From Paucimonas lemoignei (GTDB taxonomy: Bacteria > Pseudomonadota > Gammaproteobacteria > Burkholderiales > Burkholderiaceae_D), in assembly GCF_004342585.1 (NCBI RefSeq), contig NZ_SLZQ01000008.1:1-64000 (forward strand): 64,000 bases of DNA, given 5' to 3'. Of the stretch, positions 42,921-52,275 are shown piece by piece. The first letter of the stretch is position 1; each line of letters begins with the position of its first letter. Below the pieces are notes generated by a model. The model ran no database searches, was not told the DNA's origin, and was given only the letters and a program-made list of their open reading frames with translations. Position numbers and translations under genes: made by a program.

Positions 42921-44012
42921 TCAATGATGGCGTGGATGCGGAGGGACATCGGCCGGTGGCGGCGCATGCGGCGGTACGCCGCCTCGCAGCTCGTCATACC
43001 AGTATTCGTGATGTTCCCGCGCCCACTCGGCATCCACGGTTCCGTGACGCATCGCCTTGTAAGCCAGCGGATCGGCCAGCGTTCCCATGTAGATATGGCC
43101 CAGCGCGCCGATGATATACAGTGTCGCGCCGCCGATGTGCAGATAGTTAGCCCACTGCAGCACGTAACGGGTTTGGCCGAAGGTGACGAAATCCAGGATC
43201 AGTCCCGTGATCGACATAACCAGGCCAAGCAATACCACGCCGCCCCAGAACCATAACTTTTCACCGGCATTGAAAAATCCTGCAGGTACATGCCGATGCG
43301 AGATCAATCCGCCACCCGACTTGATCCATTGCCAGTCGTGACGCTCGAAGAAGTTCCGGCTCAGGAAGGTAAAGAACATGAATAGCGAACAGACGATGAA
43401 CAGCGGCCCGACGAAGTTATGCAGGTATTTGGAAATGACCGCCACCCAGGAAAATACTTCATGTCCCATCCACGGCAACAACAGCTTCTTGCCGAACATG
43501 ATGATCAGGCCGGTGAAGGCGAGCACGAGGAAACTGATGGCAGTCGCCCAGTGCACGATGCGGTCCCATGCCGGAAAGCGGGTGATGCGCTGGCCGGTTT
43601 CCGGATGTTCGAGCCTTGCTGGACCTGTCAGCAGGTAAAAACCGAGGATCAGCAGCGGCACGACCAGCAGCGCAGTGCCGGCCACCATCGCGATGGGGCC
43701 ATCCCGCAGCGTGCGCCAGGTATTGCCCCCGCGCTGCAGGATGACTGTGCCTTCGGACGCGCCGTACTGGCCGAGATAATGGCGGTCGACATGCACCTTG
43801 CCTGATGACGCGGACGACCAGCCTGCCTCAGGCACATCCTTTTCCGCCTGGAGGATGGTCTGCTCTTCGGCATATGCGGGCACGGCATCCTTGTGCGGAA
43901 CCGCGGCGAATGCCATGGAGGCGCTCAGGAAGGCCAGCACCAGGAATAGCAGCACGCCGGAAATCCATTGCCGGCAAATAGTCATTGATCCCATTTCGCA
44001 CCTCTTCGTCAT
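42921..44012 (-). CDS. Formate dehydrogenase cytochrome b (gamma) subunit
   Basis: This 363-residue membrane subunit of the FdnI/FdoI type has a signal-like N-terminus (about 10-36), a periplasmic section and four transmembrane helices in the C-terminal two thirds. Heme-ligand histidines are visible in WDRIVHWATAISF, SKYLHNFVGPLF and YLHIGGATLYIIGALGHIYMG. It would anchor the catalytic and Fe-S subunits at the membrane and pass electrons to quinone. The start at 44012 overlaps the stop of the upstream lipoprotein gene (ATGA); a start at 43994, with AGAGG 6 nt upstream, is also possible. The tail is His/Pro-rich. Confidence 0.95.
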   Translation of the reverse strand: MTKRCEMGSMTICRQWISGVLLFLVLAFLSASMAFAAVPHKDAVPAYAEEQTILQAEKDVPEAGWSSASSGKVHVDRHYLGQYGASEGTVILQRGGNTWRTLRDGPIAMVAGTALLVVPLLILGFYLLTGPARLEHPETGQRITRFPAWDRIVHWATAISFLVLAFTGLIIMFGKKLLLPWMGHEVFSWVAVISKYLHNFVGPLFIVCSLFMFFTFLSRNFFERHDWQWIKSGGGLISHRHVPAGFFNAGEKLWFWGGVVLLGLVMSITGLILDFVTFGQTRYVLQWANYLHIGGATLYIIGALGHIYMGTLADPLAYKAMRHGTVDAEWAREHHEYWYDELRGGVPPHAPPPADVPPHPRHH

Positions 44013-44422
44013 GGCTTGACCTGCTTGCCCGCCCCACGATTGGCGTCAGCGGGAGAGGCTTGTGCCGGGGCAGTGCCTGTCGGGGCTGCCGTCGATGGCC
44101 GGGTCGCATTCGATTCCTGTGTTCCGGAATTCGTATCGGACGTTCCAGTCACGCCCAGCGTGCTGCGATTGGTAGAGGAAACGCCACCGACCGGCTCGAC
44201 ATCGCCCGGCCCGGTGCGTCCATATTCATTCTGTAAATGATTACGGTTTGCGATCGTGGCTGCCCACGCGAGTCTGTCTCCGTGGAAGTGGGATTGCGCC
44301 GGCCGGTCATCGCGCTTGCCGGCATATTCACCATTGACCCATTTCGGATGCTGCTCCACCTCCAGGCAGCCGCATAGCAACACGGCCGGCAGAACCAGAC
44401 TCAATATGCGAGACGTCTTCAT
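44009..44422 (-). CDS. Lipoprotein between formate dehydrogenase beta and gamma genes
   Basis: This 137-residue protein has a lipobox (LVLPAVLLCGC, Cys at residue 19). The segment HPKWVNGEYAGKRDDRPAQ and the following AWAATIANRNHLQNEYGRT look folded or heme-adjacent; the last 60 residues are Thr/Ser/Ala-rich and disordered. It overlaps its neighbours on both sides by ATGA, showing tight translational coupling with fdhB and the cytochrome b gene. It may be an accessory subunit. No family name is known to me. Confidence 0.78.
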   Translation of the reverse strand: MKTSRILSLVLPAVLLCGCLEVEQHPKWVNGEYAGKRDDRPAQSHFHGDRLAWAATIANRNHLQNEYGRTGPGDVEPVGGVSSTNRSTLGVTGTSDTNSGTQESNATRPSTAAPTGTAPAQASPADANRGAGKQVKP

Positions 44423-45102
44423 GACGGAAACTTTTTCGGGTTGTTTTGGAAATCGTCCCGGATCTGGTTGGGACGCGGACCGGTGCCCTTGTTTTGAATC
44501 TCGCCGCCGCGCTTGGGCTGGCCGTATGCAATTTGCCAGCCCCAGAGTTCGGGGCCATAGCCGCGCGTTTCGACGCGCTCGCGGTAGATGTTGGCAATGA
44601 TGTTGGCGTCGCCTCCCAACAGTGCCTTGGTGGCGCACTGCTCGGCGCAGACCGGCAGCTTGCCTTCGGCGATGCGGTTGCGGCCATACTTCTTGAATTC
44701 CACTTCCGAGGTATCCGGCTCCGGGCCGCCGGCGCAGAACGTGCATTTATCCATCTTGCCGCGGTGGTTGAACATCCCGGTTTCGGGGAATTGCGGCGCG
44801 CCGAACGGACAGGCATAGTAGCAATAGCCGCAACCGATGCATTGGTCCTTATCGTGCAGGACGATGCCATCCTCGGTGTGGTAGATGCAGTTGACCGGAC
44901 AGACCGCCAGGCAAGGCGCGTCGGTGCAATGCATGCATGCCACGGATATCGAATGCTCGCCCGGCACGCCATCGTTGATGGTCACCACGCGTCGCCGGTT
45001 AACGCCCCACGGCGTCTCATGCTCGTTCTTGCATGCCGTTACGCAGCCATTACAGTCGATGCAGCGCTCGGTATCGCAAATGAATTTCATCCTTGTCGCC
45101 AT
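44419..45102 (-). CDS. fdhB: Formate dehydrogenase iron-sulfur (beta) subunit
   Basis: This 227-residue electron-transfer subunit has four 4Fe-4S motifs: CIDCNGCVTAC (about residue 14), CMHCTDAPCLAVCP (about 56), CIGCGYCYYACP (about 88) and a split last motif CTFC...CAEQCATKAL. It would relay electrons from the catalytic subunit to cytochrome b. The start at 45102 has AGGAG upstream; an earlier in-frame ATG adds 14 unconserved residues. It lacks the C-terminal transmembrane anchor of E. coli FdnH. Confidence 0.96.
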   Translation of the reverse strand: MATRMKFICDTERCIDCNGCVTACKNEHETPWGVNRRRVVTINDGVPGEHSISVACMHCTDAPCLAVCPVNCIYHTEDGIVLHDKDQCIGCGYCYYACPFGAPQFPETGMFNHRGKMDKCTFCAGGPEPDTSEVEFKKYGRNRIAEGKLPVCAEQCATKALLGGDANIIANIYRERVETRGYGPELWGWQIAYGQPKRGGEIQNKGTGPRPNQIRDDFQNNPKKFPS

Positions 45103-45150
45103 CGTTATCTCCTGTCTCCTGTCGCCGTCCGGGCTACTGCGCATGCAGCG

Positions 45151-48027
45151 TCATGCGCGCGCCAGGCGGCATAGCGATACCTTGGTTTCCTGCATCATGG
45201 TCACGATGTCGTAACCGTAAGTCCAGCCGGTATTGACGGCTTCGCCCCGCACAATGGGCGCTGCGCCCTTCGGGTAATGTTCCAGCAAATCCTCGCCCAT
45301 CCACCAGCCGGCGAAATGGAATGGCATCCATACCATGCCCGATGCAACACGCTCGGTGACAAAAGCCATGACTTTCAGGCGTGCGCCCGTAGGCGTTTCC
45401 ACCCATACGTATTTGCCGGTGACCGCGCCAATCTGTGCCGCATCATGGGGATTCACTTCCACAAACATGTTTTGCTGCAGTTCCGCGAGCCATGGATTGG
45501 AACGCGTCTCATCGCCGCCGCCCTCATATTCCACCAGGCGGCCGGATGTCATGATGAGCGGGTAATCCTTGGAAAAATCTTTTGCCTGTACGGACTTGTA
45601 CAAGGTGGGCAGGCGCCAGAACGCTGCCTTGTCGTCATAGGTCGGATATTTCGCCACGAGGTCGCGCCGCGGCGACATCAGCGGTTCGCGATGTACCGGC
45701 ACCGGATCGGGGAAATTCCAGACGTGGCAGCGTGCCCGTGCATTGCCGAACGGCGCGCAACCATGGCCGATCACCACCCGGATAATGCCGCCCGAGTTAT
45801 CGGTCTTCCAGTTCTTGCCCTCGGCCTGCGCCTGCTCTTCCGGCGTCAGCTCGCTCCACCAGCCCAGCTTCTTCAGGAATACGTGATCGAACTCGGGATA
45901 GCCGGTATCGATCTCGCTATCCTTGGTGGTCGACCCATCCGCCGCCAGCAACGTTTTCCCATCATGCTCGACACCCCAGTTGGCGCGGAATGGCAAGCCG
46001 CCTTCGATCACCGGCTTGGAAAGATCATACAGCAGCGGCGTGCCCGGATGCTTCAGTTCCGGCGTGCCCCAGCATGGCCACGGCAAGCCGTAATAATCAC
46101 CCTTGCATGGGCCGGATTCGGCACGCAGCGTGGTGGGATTGAAGGTATGCTTGTTTTGCATGTGGAGCTTGAGACGCTCCGGGGAACAGCCTGTATAGCC
46201 GATGGTCCAGCATGAGCGGTTAATTTCACGCAGGATGTCTTCGATGACCGGCTCGTTATTGACTACCTTGATGTTCTTGCACAACTGCTCCGCGAAACCG
46301 AACTTCTTCGCGAACAGGTACATGATTTCCTGGTCGGTCTTGCATTCGTAAAGTGGCTGGATGACACGCTCGCGCCACTGGACACTGCGGTTACTGGCGG
46401 TAACCGAACCTGAAGTTTCGAACTGGGTCGTAGCCGGCAGCAGATACACGCCATCCTTGCGACCATGCATGGCAGCCGTCATGGTCGGGTATGGATCGAT
46501 GACCACCAGCATGTCCAGCTTCTGCATCGCCTCCTTCATGTCCGGCAGGCGGGTCTGGCTATTGGGCGCATGGCCCCAGTACAGCACGGCGCGCAGGTTG
46601 CTCGGCTGGTCCACGAATTCATTCTTTTCCAGGACGCCGTCGAACCAGCGCGATACCGTCAGACCCGGCTTTTCCATCAATTCCTTGGAAGCGAAGCGCG
46701 ACACCAGCCAGTTATAGTCTACCCCCCAGACGGTGGCGAAGTGCTTCCATGCCCCTTCGGCGATCCCATAGTAGCCCGGAAGGGAATCGGGATTGGGCCC
46801 GACATCCGTTGCGCCCTGCACATTGTCATGGCCACGGTAGATATTCGCGCCGCCCCCGGCAACGCCGATATTACCCAGTGCCAGCTGCAGAATCGATAGC
46901 GCGCGCACATTCGCAGTACCGACATGGTGCTGCGTGATGCCCATGCACCAGACTACCGACGATGGGCGGTTTTTCGCCAGAATTTCAGCGGCAAGCTTGA
47001 CGTGACCTTCGGATACACCGGTCACGTCCGTGACTTTCTCCGGTGTCCATTTGGCGACTTCCTTGCGGACTTCATCCATGCCGTAGGTGCGCTCGGCAAT
47101 AAATTTTTTGTCTTCCCAGCTGTTCTCGAAGATATGCCAGAGAATGCCCCATACCAGCGCGATATCCGTGCCCGGTCGAATACGCACGTAGTGATGCGCG
47201 AAACGCGCAGTACGCGTGAAGCGCGGATCGATGACGATCATCTTCGCGCCCAGTTCCTTCGCATGCAAGAAATGCAGCATGGAGATCGGGTGCGCTTCGG
47301 CGGGATTGGAGCCGATGAACAAGACGGCCTTGCTGTGGTGCAGGTCATTGAACGAATTCGTCATTGCCCCATACCCGTAGGTCTGGGCGACGCCCGCCAC
47401 CGTGGTCGAGTGACAGATGCGAGCCTGATGATCGCAATTGTTCGATCCCCACATCGAGATCCATTTGCGCATCAAATAGGATTGCTCATTGCTATGCTTG
47501 CTGCCGCCGATCATCATGATCGAATCCGGTCCGGCTTGCTGGCGCAATTGCAGCAGCCGGTCGCCGATTTCATTGATGGCCTGATCCCAGGAAATCCGCT
47601 GGTATTTACCATCGACGAGCTTCATCGGGTAACGCAAGCGATGTTCGCCATGGCCATGTTCGCGCACCGATGCGCCCTTGGCGCAGTGGGCTCCCATATT
47701 CAGCGGAGAGGCGAATGCCGTGTCCTGGCGAATCCAGACGCCGTTCTGCACTACCGCTTCGACGGAACAGCCGACGGAACAGTGAGTACAAACCGTATGC
47801 TTGACCTCCACCGCTCCTGTGGCAGCAGGCGGGGATTCCGCAGCCTGCGCCGGCTGGATCATGTTCAAGGGCAGATGGCGGGCCATGACGCCGGCGCCGG
47901 CTGCGACGCCAGCCCGCATCAGGAAGCCGCGCCGGTTCATGGTTGCGGCGCCGGCGCGCGCAATGCCTTCGAACAGAGCGGAACGCGTCGTGCCGTTACC
48001 GTCCCCGGATTTCTTCAGAAGTGACAT
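45151..48027 (-). CDS. fdhA: Formate dehydrogenase catalytic (alpha) subunit, Mo/W-bis-PGD
   Basis: This 958-residue enzyme of the DMSO reductase superfamily oxidises formate to CO2. It has a twin-arginine signal (NRRGFLMRAG, about 31-40), a 4Fe-4S motif (CTHCSVGCSVEAVV, about 80-93, with the distal Cys in GAHCAKGAS), and the active-site region ARICHSTTVAG with Cys as metal ligand instead of selenocysteine, followed by the catalytic His. The Tat signal places it in the periplasm. The ATG has AAGGAG 7 nt upstream. The neighbouring moeA, mobA, fdhD and tungstate transporter genes fit its cofactor needs; whether it uses Mo or W cannot be decided from the sequence. Confidence 0.97.
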   Translation of the reverse strand: MSLLKKSGDGNGTTRSALFEGIARAGAATMNRRGFLMRAGVAAGAGVMARHLPLNMIQPAQAAESPPAATGAVEVKHTVCTHCSVGCSVEAVVQNGVWIRQDTAFASPLNMGAHCAKGASVREHGHGEHRLRYPMKLVDGKYQRISWDQAINEIGDRLLQLRQQAGPDSIMMIGGSKHSNEQSYLMRKWISMWGSNNCDHQARICHSTTVAGVAQTYGYGAMTNSFNDLHHSKAVLFIGSNPAEAHPISMLHFLHAKELGAKMIVIDPRFTRTARFAHHYVRIRPGTDIALVWGILWHIFENSWEDKKFIAERTYGMDEVRKEVAKWTPEKVTDVTGVSEGHVKLAAEILAKNRPSSVVWCMGITQHHVGTANVRALSILQLALGNIGVAGGGANIYRGHDNVQGATDVGPNPDSLPGYYGIAEGAWKHFATVWGVDYNWLVSRFASKELMEKPGLTVSRWFDGVLEKNEFVDQPSNLRAVLYWGHAPNSQTRLPDMKEAMQKLDMLVVIDPYPTMTAAMHGRKDGVYLLPATTQFETSGSVTASNRSVQWRERVIQPLYECKTDQEIMYLFAKKFGFAEQLCKNIKVVNNEPVIEDILREINRSCWTIGYTGCSPERLKLHMQNKHTFNPTTLRAESGPCKGDYYGLPWPCWGTPELKHPGTPLLYDLSKPVIEGGLPFRANWGVEHDGKTLLAADGSTTKDSEIDTGYPEFDHVFLKKLGWWSELTPEEQAQAEGKNWKTDNSGGIIRVVIGHGCAPFGNARARCHVWNFPDPVPVHREPLMSPRRDLVAKYPTYDDKAAFWRLPTLYKSVQAKDFSKDYPLIMTSGRLVEYEGGGDETRSNPWLAELQQNMFVEVNPHDAAQIGAVTGKYVWVETPTGARLKVMAFVTERVASGMVWMPFHFAGWWMGEDLLEHYPKGAAPIVRGEAVNTGWTYGYDIVTMMQETKVSLCRLARA

Positions 48028-48048
48028 GGCCGGCTCCTTCGATCGGTG

Positions 48049-48273
48049 TTACCAGTAACGTGCGCTGCGGTAATACTCACGAATATGCTCCGTCTCGTGA
48101 TAGCCGCCGTCCGGCTGTTTATCGTCAGCCTTGGCTTGCTGTTGCGGCAGTGTCGGCGCCGCGGCGCCCTTGCCGAACAAGACCGCTATCGCCCCCAGTG
48201 CACCTGCGCCCTTTGCCGCATTCAGGAAGCGTCGCCGCCTGCCATCCACTTGCTCTGATTGCTTGTCTGCCAT
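48049..48273 (-). CDS. Small Tat-signal protein of the formate dehydrogenase region
   Basis: This 74-residue protein carries a twin-arginine-type signal (RRRRFLNAAKGAGALGAIAVLF) and ends in ETEHIREYYRSARYW. It matches the small formate-dehydrogenase-region Tat target proteins found directly upstream of fdhA. It may be a small subunit or assembly factor exported with the catalytic subunit. GGAGAAG lies just before the ATG. Confidence 0.88.
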   Translation of the reverse strand: MADKQSEQVDGRRRRFLNAAKGAGALGAIAVLFGKGAAAPTLPQQQAKADDKQPDGGYHETEHIREYYRSARYW

Positions 48274-48294
48274 AGCTCTTCTCCGTACCGCAAA

Positions 48295-48972
48295 TCAGTG
48301 GTCAACCATCTCCGATTCCATATCGAACGCTTCCGCATCGACGGCAAAAAACGCTTCGGTAAAATCCGCGAGCAGCCGATAGAAATTCGCTTCGGAGGCT
48401 ACCCGGATATCGTCACAGCACTTCCTGCTCCAGGATGCGATATGTTTTTCGAAGAATAGTTTCTGCCGGTGGAGTGATTGGCGCTTCACTCCCGGTGCCC
48501 CGGCAATCATGAGGCGCATGACTTCGCACAGCGCGCCAAGATGATCTTCGGTTTCACCCACGCCGCCGATGCGAGCCAGTCCAAGCTGGGTCAGTTCATC
48601 CCGCAAGCCGGCAAGCGGCTTCTCATTGAGAAATCCGGCAAGGTACAGCGAAGCGTAAGGATTGATTTTTGGCGTGCCGACGCTGATGAACAGCGCATTG
48701 AATTCTTCCTCGACCGCATCCGGTTCGAGGATACCGGCGGCGAGAACCAGTTTTTCCCACGCTGAATCCAGCGGGTGCTGGCTTGCTTGGCTGCCGAGCA
48801 TATCGGCTGAAGCAAGGCGAGTCAGGAGTTCGCCATCCGGCGCCGCAATCCAGAGCCGTGCCAGCAACGCATAGAAATCAGCGCGCGCCTGCTCTTCCTG
48901 CGGCAAAGGCGACAAAACCATGCCCTGGCCAGGCATCGCCTCGGCGCCACAATGTGCATGACTTGCTTGCAT
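48295..48972 (-). CDS. TorD/DmsD-family chaperone
   Basis: This 225-residue protein (start at 48972, MQASHAH) is a TorD-like helical chaperone. ARADFYALLARLWIAAPD near the N-terminus and EEEFNALFISVGTPKINPYASLYLAGF are typical. It should bind the Tat signal of the formate dehydrogenase alpha subunit and prevent export before cofactor insertion. It is the first gene of the operon, followed by the small Tat protein and fdhA. Confidence 0.92.
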   Translation of the reverse strand: MQASHAHCGAEAMPGQGMVLSPLPQEEQARADFYALLARLWIAAPDGELLTRLASADMLGSQASQHPLDSAWEKLVLAAGILEPDAVEEEFNALFISVGTPKINPYASLYLAGFLNEKPLAGLRDELTQLGLARIGGVGETEDHLGALCEVMRLMIAGAPGVKRQSLHRQKLFFEKHIASWSRKCCDDIRVASEANFYRLLADFTEAFFAVDAEAFDMESEMVDH

Positions 48973-49261
48973 CTGTCTCCACCCAATTATGACTGGCTTG
49001 TGCCACGTTGGTGCATTTTTAGGCTGCCTCACAGCATAGACAGAATCTTGCACAACGTTCTACATGATCAATCCAGAATTCGATGCGAATCAAATATGTG
49101 TCGGATCGAGAATTTGGCGGGAACTTTTATGAGGCAACTCCCGCAAGGGGTTACGTTGCCACGCCATGCGGCAAGGCATATAGCAGCGCTTCCCGCTGCA
49201 TGTATTTCGGGAGGTAGTGATGATTTGGCAGACCTGTCGGTCTTGCCGTTAGCTTGATGGT

Positions 49262-50548
49262 TTACACCAGGCCGTCGAACAGGATCACGTCAACCAGGTC
49301 ATCGGCTTTCACGCCACCCTGCTCATGCGACAGGACGATCATGCAGTTTGCCTCGGACATGGAACGCAGCACGCCGGAACCCTGCGACCCGGTGATGCGG
49401 ACTTGCATGCGTCCGTCCACCCCTGGCGACAACATGCCGCGCTGGTATTCGGTACGTCCGGGCTTTTTGCGGATATCGGACTGCGACACTGCCTGCATCA
49501 TCGGCAAAGGGGTTTGCTCGGCACCCATCATCCGCAACAAGGCTGCACGGGCAAAAAAATAAAACGTCACCATGACGGCCACCGGGTTGCCCGGCAAGCC
49601 GAACAGCCAGGCGCTTTTTCCGCCGGAAGTGATTTGTCCGAAAGCCATCGGGCGTCCCGGGCGCATGGCGATTTTCCAGAACAAGACTTCGCCCAGGCGC
49701 GCCATGATCTCCTTGGTGTAATCTGCTTCGCCGACCGACACGCCGCCCGAAGTGATCACCACGTCTGCGTTTTCGCAAGCCGACCGCAAGGCGGCTTCGA
49801 GCGCGACCGGATCATCCCTCACCACGCCCATATCGAGCAATTCGCAGCCGAGACGCGTCAGCATGCCGTAGAGCGTGTAACGATTGCTGTCATACACGCA
49901 GCCGCTTTCCAACGGCTCGCCAAGCGAACGCAATTCGTCGCCGGTCGAAAAAAAAGCCACGCGCAATCGCCGGTGCACCGGAACTTCGGCAATCCCCAGC
50001 GAGGCAATCAAGCCCAGGTCAGCTGGCTTGAGAATCCTGCCTTTATGCAAGGCCGGCGCGCCAGCACGCAAGTCCTCGCCCTGCAGGCGGCGGTTATCGC
50101 CAAGCCTCACCACACCTGCCGGAATGGCGACACCGGTATCGCCTTCAACTTGCACCAATTCCTGCGGCACCACGGTATCGCATCCCGGCGGCATCGGCGC
50201 GCCGGTCATGATCCGCACACATTCACCGGATGCGACTTTCCCGGTGAATCCTCCGCCTGCGAATGCGCTGCCGATAACACGAAGAGTCAGCGGAGCATTC
50301 GCCTGCAAATCAGCGCCGCGCAAGGCATAACCATCCATGGCGGAATTGTCATGCGCCGGAACGTGAATCGGCGAGATGATATCCTCGGCCAGCACACGGC
50401 CCAGCGCACTCCGCACGGCCAGCCTTTCGATACCGCTGACCGGCGACAGGCATTGCTGTATGAATTGCTGAGCCTGCTCTACCGGCAAGGCATTAGGGTC
50501 ATAGTCCGACAGGCAGCTGGCCGCTGCGGCAAGAGAAAATGGCTGCAT
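49262..50548 (-). CDS. moeA: Molybdopterin molybdotransferase
   Basis: This 428-residue MoeA inserts molybdate (or tungstate) into adenylated molybdopterin. Motifs include PVPAHDNSAMDGYA-type AHDNSAMDGYALRG, RIMTGAPMPPGCDTVVPQE, FSTGDEL, DSNRYTLYGML, VITSGGVSVGEADYTKEIM and LPGNPVAVMVTF. The C-terminal domain (about 350-428) is the MoeA domain IV type. It lies upstream of the formate dehydrogenase operon on the same strand and next to mobA, consistent with a dedicated cofactor supply. Confidence 0.96.
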   Translation of the reverse strand: MQPFSLAAAASCLSDYDPNALPVEQAQQFIQQCLSPVSGIERLAVRSALGRVLAEDIISPIHVPAHDNSAMDGYALRGADLQANAPLTLRVIGSAFAGGGFTGKVASGECVRIMTGAPMPPGCDTVVPQELVQVEGDTGVAIPAGVVRLGDNRRLQGEDLRAGAPALHKGRILKPADLGLIASLGIAEVPVHRRLRVAFFSTGDELRSLGEPLESGCVYDSNRYTLYGMLTRLGCELLDMGVVRDDPVALEAALRSACENADVVITSGGVSVGEADYTKEIMARLGEVLFWKIAMRPGRPMAFGQITSGGKSAWLFGLPGNPVAVMVTFYFFARAALLRMMGAEQTPLPMMQAVSQSDIRKKPGRTEYQRGMLSPGVDGRMQVRITGSQGSGVLRSMSEANCMIVLSHEQGGVKADDLVDVILFDGLV

Positions 50549-50609
50549 GGTAGATAAGCTTATTCTGGCGCTATAAGGCGCTAATTATGGCTAGCGATCA
50601 TGAGAAATA

Positions 50610-51209
50610 TTATTTTGCCTGATATTGCTGCAATTCATCCAGCGTATTGATGTTCCGAAATGCCGCTTCATCATCGAACGTCACTTCAGTCACGCGCAAC
50701 GAGGCATACCATGCATCGACTTTGCGCCCTCCCTTTGCAAGATAGGCCTCGAGATTCTGCAAGAGCGAGCACTTCATCAGGCAAAACACCGGGTGCGGCT
50801 GACGGCTGGCACCGCTGCCGGTTACGGCGACCGCCACATCGGCATCGTCATCAACCAGCGCATCGCCCAAGCGCTGCACCAGATCGGCCGGCAAAAACGG
50901 CGAATCGCACGGCGCGCTGACCAGATACGGTGTGGTGCAATGCGCCAGCCCGGCCTGCATTCCCGCCAGCGGCCCGGCGAAGCCCTCTACCTCGTCTGCC
51001 CAGACCGGGAAGCCAAACGAGCGGTACGTTTCCAGGTTTTGATTGGCATTGATCAGCACGCCAGCCACCTGAGGCGCCAGCCGTTCGATGACATGCGCAA
51101 CCATGGGCTTGCCGCGAAACTCCTGCAAGCCTTTGTCAACCGTGCCCATGCGTGTGCCGCGCCCACCTGCGAGAATCAGTCCCGAAATCGATGAAGTGTC
51201 TATTTTCAT
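50610..51209 (-). CDS. mobA: Molybdenum cofactor guanylyltransferase
   Basis: This 199-residue MobA joins GMP to molybdopterin to make the guanine dinucleotide form used by formate dehydrogenase. The nucleotide-binding start LILAGGRGTRMGTVDKGL, PMVAHVIERL, AGPLAGMQAGL and SAPCDSPFLPADLV are present. The start at 51209 (MKIDTSS) begins just before the conserved core. It is separated from moeA by 61 bp on the same strand. Confidence 0.95.
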   Translation of the reverse strand: MKIDTSSISGLILAGGRGTRMGTVDKGLQEFRGKPMVAHVIERLAPQVAGVLINANQNLETYRSFGFPVWADEVEGFAGPLAGMQAGLAHCTTPYLVSAPCDSPFLPADLVQRLGDALVDDDADVAVAVTGSGASRQPHPVFCLMKCSLLQNLEAYLAKGGRKVDAWYASLRVTEVTFDDEAAFRNINTLDELQQYQAK

Positions 51210-51421
51210 GCCCGCAGTATAGTGTGAACGGCACCATGCCACCATGACCTCTTCCGCCAGGATCGCTATTCGGCAAAAGAATTAGTTGATGCCGATCAAC
51301 CGCGCAAAGAAACCGATAAGGAATTCTGATCCAGACTGATTACACTTGTTGAACGACAAGCGCTTTTGCGCGTCGAAACATCGGGTTGCAAAAACCTCGT
51401 CCCATTCACCGATTCCACACC

Positions 51422-52264
51422 ATGCCCTATCGCCCGCAACTGTCCAGTGCAAGCGCTGTTCTGACCCGGGAAGTCGAAGCCATCGACGAGCGTGGCAGGA
51501 TTTCCCTCATTTCGATTCCGGCAGAACGTCCGCTGACCGTATATGTCGACCGGCGCGAACTCGTGACGCTCATGACGCTGGGAGCGGCACCTGAAGCACT
51601 GACACTCGGCTATTTGCGTAACCAGCGGCTGGTGCGTTCGCTGGACGACATCGATTCCATCCAGGTGGATTGGGATGTCGATGCCGTCGCCGTGAAGACA
51701 CGGCACGGCATTGCCGATATCGCCGAACGCACTTCCAAGAAAGTGGTGACGACAGGGTGCGGTCAGGGATCGGTATTCGGCGGCCTGATGGACGACATCG
51801 AACAAATCTCCCTGCCCCCGGATGCTAGGCTGCACCAATCGGTGCTGTACCAAATCGTCGACACCGTCCGCACCTATCCTTCCGTCTACAAGCAGGCAGG
51901 CTCGGTGCATGGCTGCGCACTGTTTTCCTCTGAAGGCGAACTGCTTTATTTCATCGAGGACGTCGGCCGGCACAATGCCGTCGATGCAATCGCCGGAAAG
52001 ATGTGGCTGGATGGTGTCACCGGCGGCGACAAGGTGTTCTACACCACCGGCAGGCTGACCTCGGAAATGGTGATCAAGGGTGCGCAGATGGGCATTCCCT
52101 TCCTGCTGTCGCGTTCAGGCACCACGCAAATGGGCCACATGGTAGCCCAGCGCCTGGGCATGTCGCTGCTGGCACGCTGCACGGGCAAGCATTTCCTGCT
52201 CCTGGCAGGCAAAGAGCGTCTCATCATGGATCCGACTCTTCTCGATGCCTTGCGCATCGCCTGA
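51422..52264 (+). CDS. fdhD: Formate dehydrogenase accessory sulfurtransferase
   Basis: This 280-residue FdhD passes sulfur from IscS to the molybdenum cofactor of formate dehydrogenase. Family segments are RPLTVYVDRREL, LGYLRNQRLV, GSVHGCALF, EDVGRHNAVDAIAGKMWL and GRLTSEMVIKGAQMGIPFLLSRSGTT. The cysteine region reads TTGCGQGS with a single Cys rather than the CxxC of the E. coli protein. It is divergent from mobA, and tupB follows 11 nt downstream. Confidence 0.95.
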   Translation: MPYRPQLSSASAVLTREVEAIDERGRISLISIPAERPLTVYVDRRELVTLMTLGAAPEALTLGYLRNQRLVRSLDDIDSIQVDWDVDAVAVKTRHGIADIAERTSKKVVTTGCGQGSVFGGLMDDIEQISLPPDARLHQSVLYQIVDTVRTYPSVYKQAGSVHGCALFSSEGELLYFIEDVGRHNAVDAIAGKMWLDGVTGGDKVFYTTGRLTSEMVIKGAQMGIPFLLSRSGTTQMGHMVAQRLGMSLLARCTGKHFLLLAGKERLIMDPTLLDALRIA

Positions 52265-52275
52265 GTTTACTTGCC

